NCBI GenBank assembly: GCA_031268245.1
Contig: JAIRXN010000203.1
Location: 1 to 7,312 of the forward strand
Source: Treponema sp.
Lineage (GTDB): Bacteria; Spirochaetota; Spirochaetia; Treponematales; Breznakiellaceae
Direction: 5' to 3'
Length of the DNA stretch: 7,312 nucleotides
Position 1 is the first letter of the stretch. Every line of letters begins with the position of its first letter. A model generated the notes under the pieces. It was not told the DNA's origin. It worked only from the letters and a program-made list of their open reading frames with translations, and did no database searches. The position numbers were made by a program, and so were the translations under genes. Positions 6,342-7,312 of this stretch are shown in pieces.

Positions 6342-7312
6342 ATGGCAACGATAACTATAAAGGACGTAGCGAAATCGGCCCGGGTTTCGGTAGGGACTGC
6401 CTCAATGGCCCTGAATGGTCATGAAAAGGTAAAGCCCAATACCAGGAAACGGGTTTTGGCCGTAGCGGAAGAACTGGGCTATCATCCCAACAAATATGCA
6501 CGGCTTCTCAACAGCAAGCAGACAAAGGCGATTGGCCTTTCCGTCACCGATATAACCAACCCTTTCTTCGGTATCATCATCGACATGGTGGAGGAAGAAC
6601 TATCCGGCAGAGGCTACGATATTATGCTGGGCATCACAAAGGGAAGCATCTCAAAAGAAAAGGAAACTATCCGCAAATTCATCGAGATGCAGGCCGATGG
6701 GGTGATCATCGTACCTTCCCACAAACAGGCTCCGGATACGGCATACCTGCAAAACCTCCGTTCCAGAGGCATCCCTTTCTGCTTCATTACCGCATACTAT
6801 ACGGGGGTAAACGCTCCCTGTGTTATGACGGATCTTTCGGCAGGCTCCTACCAGTTGACCAGGTATCTTTTGGAAACCGGGCACCGCAAGATCTTCTATA
6901 TTGTGGCAAACCAGAAGATTCCGGTCTCCAACCTCCGGGTGGAGGGCTACCTGGCAGCCTACCGGGAGGCCGCTTGTTCCTTTTCCCCGGAGTGGATCAT
7001 CATCAGCGAGCCGACTTTTCAGGGAGGCTACGAGGCTACCTCACAAATCGTTAAAAAGAACCGCCCCGATGCCATTCTTGCCATGAACGACATCATGGCC
7101 ATGGGGGTACTAAAACAGCTCAAGGAACATAATTTACGGGTTCCGGAAGACATTTCCGTGGCAGGATACGACGATCTCCTCTATGTATCCCTCCTGGAAA
7201 CAGCCCTTACCACAGTCCGGCAGCCGATGGAGCAGATGTGTAAAAAAGCAGTGGAACTGATACTTGATCGCATCGGCAATCCCGGTGAAATTGACGAGAA
7301 GATACTCCTCCG
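6342..7312 (+). CDS. LacI-family transcriptional regulator (3' end outside window)
   Basis: DNA-binding repressor with a periplasmic-binding-protein-like sensor domain; 323 codons are visible and by family length roughly 10-25 are missing. The helix-turn-helix TIKDVAKSARVSVGTASM lies at residues 5-22 and aligns with E. coli LacI without gaps. The hinge keeps the minor-groove leucine (L56, in YARLLNSKQ at 52-60). The sensor core shows IGLSVTDITNPFF at 64-76, a GxHxxG-like RYLLETGHRKIFYI stretch near 180, and the RVPEDISVAGYDD signature before the C-terminus. The ATG at 6342 has only a weak AGGT site 5 nt upstream, suggesting low expression. It is transcribed away from the mannosidase operon and two LacI-type operators lie between them, so it most likely controls that operon and itself. 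Residue 22, arginine in most LacI members, is methionine. The effector is probably a mannose-containing sugar or a derivative (inference). Confidence 0.95.
   Translation, partial: MATITIKDVAKSARVSVGTASMALNGHEKVKPNTRKRVLAVAEELGYHPNKYARLLNSKQTKAIGLSVTDITNPFFGIIIDMVEEELSGRGYDIMLGITKGSISKEKETIRKFIEMQADGVIIVPSHKQAPDTAYLQNLRSRGIPFCFITAYYTGVNAPCVMTDLSAGSYQLTRYLLETGHRKIFYIVANQKIPVSNLRVEGYLAAYREAACSFSPEWIIISEPTFQGGYEATSQIVKKNRPDAILAMNDIMAMGVLKQLKEHNLRVPEDISVAGYDDLLYVSLLETALTTVRQPMEQMCKKAVELILDRIGNPGEIDEKILL

Overview
The window holds one sugar-utilisation locus from a bacterium: a five-gene leftward (minus-strand) cluster and, facing away from it, a rightward LacI-family regulator. Moderate GC in the genes, AT-rich intergenic DNA, strong AGGAG-type ribosome sites and a CUT1 ABC sugar transporter without its own ATPase would suit a spirochaete (for example a gut treponeme) or a firmicute. 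This guess rests on general style, not on a marker gene, and is weak.

Layout in transcription order on the minus strand: (1) an AGE-superfamily sugar 2-epimerase of cellobiose/mannobiose 2-epimerase type (6126-4861); (2) a GH38 alpha-mannosidase (4856-2109); (3) and (4) the two CUT1 permease subunits (2099-1188 and 1170-328); (5) the N-terminal end of the sugar-binding protein (225 to the window edge), which carries an apparent one-base frameshift inside its signal peptide. Genes 1 to 4 are 4 to 17 nt apart and almost certainly one transcript. A 102-nt gap with a strong hairpin separates gene 5. The LacI-type regulator starts at 6342 on the plus strand and runs off the right edge.

The 215-bp divergent intergenic region (6127-6341) is the most informative non-coding part. 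On the minus strand it has a full-consensus sigma70-type promoter (TTGACA, 17 bp, TATAAT). Its spacer is almost filled by a LacI-type palindrome with a central CG (TTGAAACGGTTCAA). A second copy, 12 of 14 bases identical, lies 131 bp downstream, just ahead of the epimerase gene. A weaker divergent promoter for the regulator overlaps the same operator. In addition there is a perfect 13-bp inverted repeat with a 17-bp spacer that the LacI operators do not explain.

Inferred function: alpha-mannosides (N-glycan-type or other manno-oligosaccharides) are captured by the binding protein, imported by the two permeases with an ATPase encoded elsewhere, and cut in the cytoplasm by the GH38 enzyme. The epimerase converts either a mannosyl disaccharide or the released mannose. 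The local LacI protein represses the operon until an inducing sugar is present. The AGE enzyme sits beside an alpha-mannosidase rather than the mannosylglucose phosphorylase (GH130) of the known beta-mannobiose pathway, so its true substrate is open.
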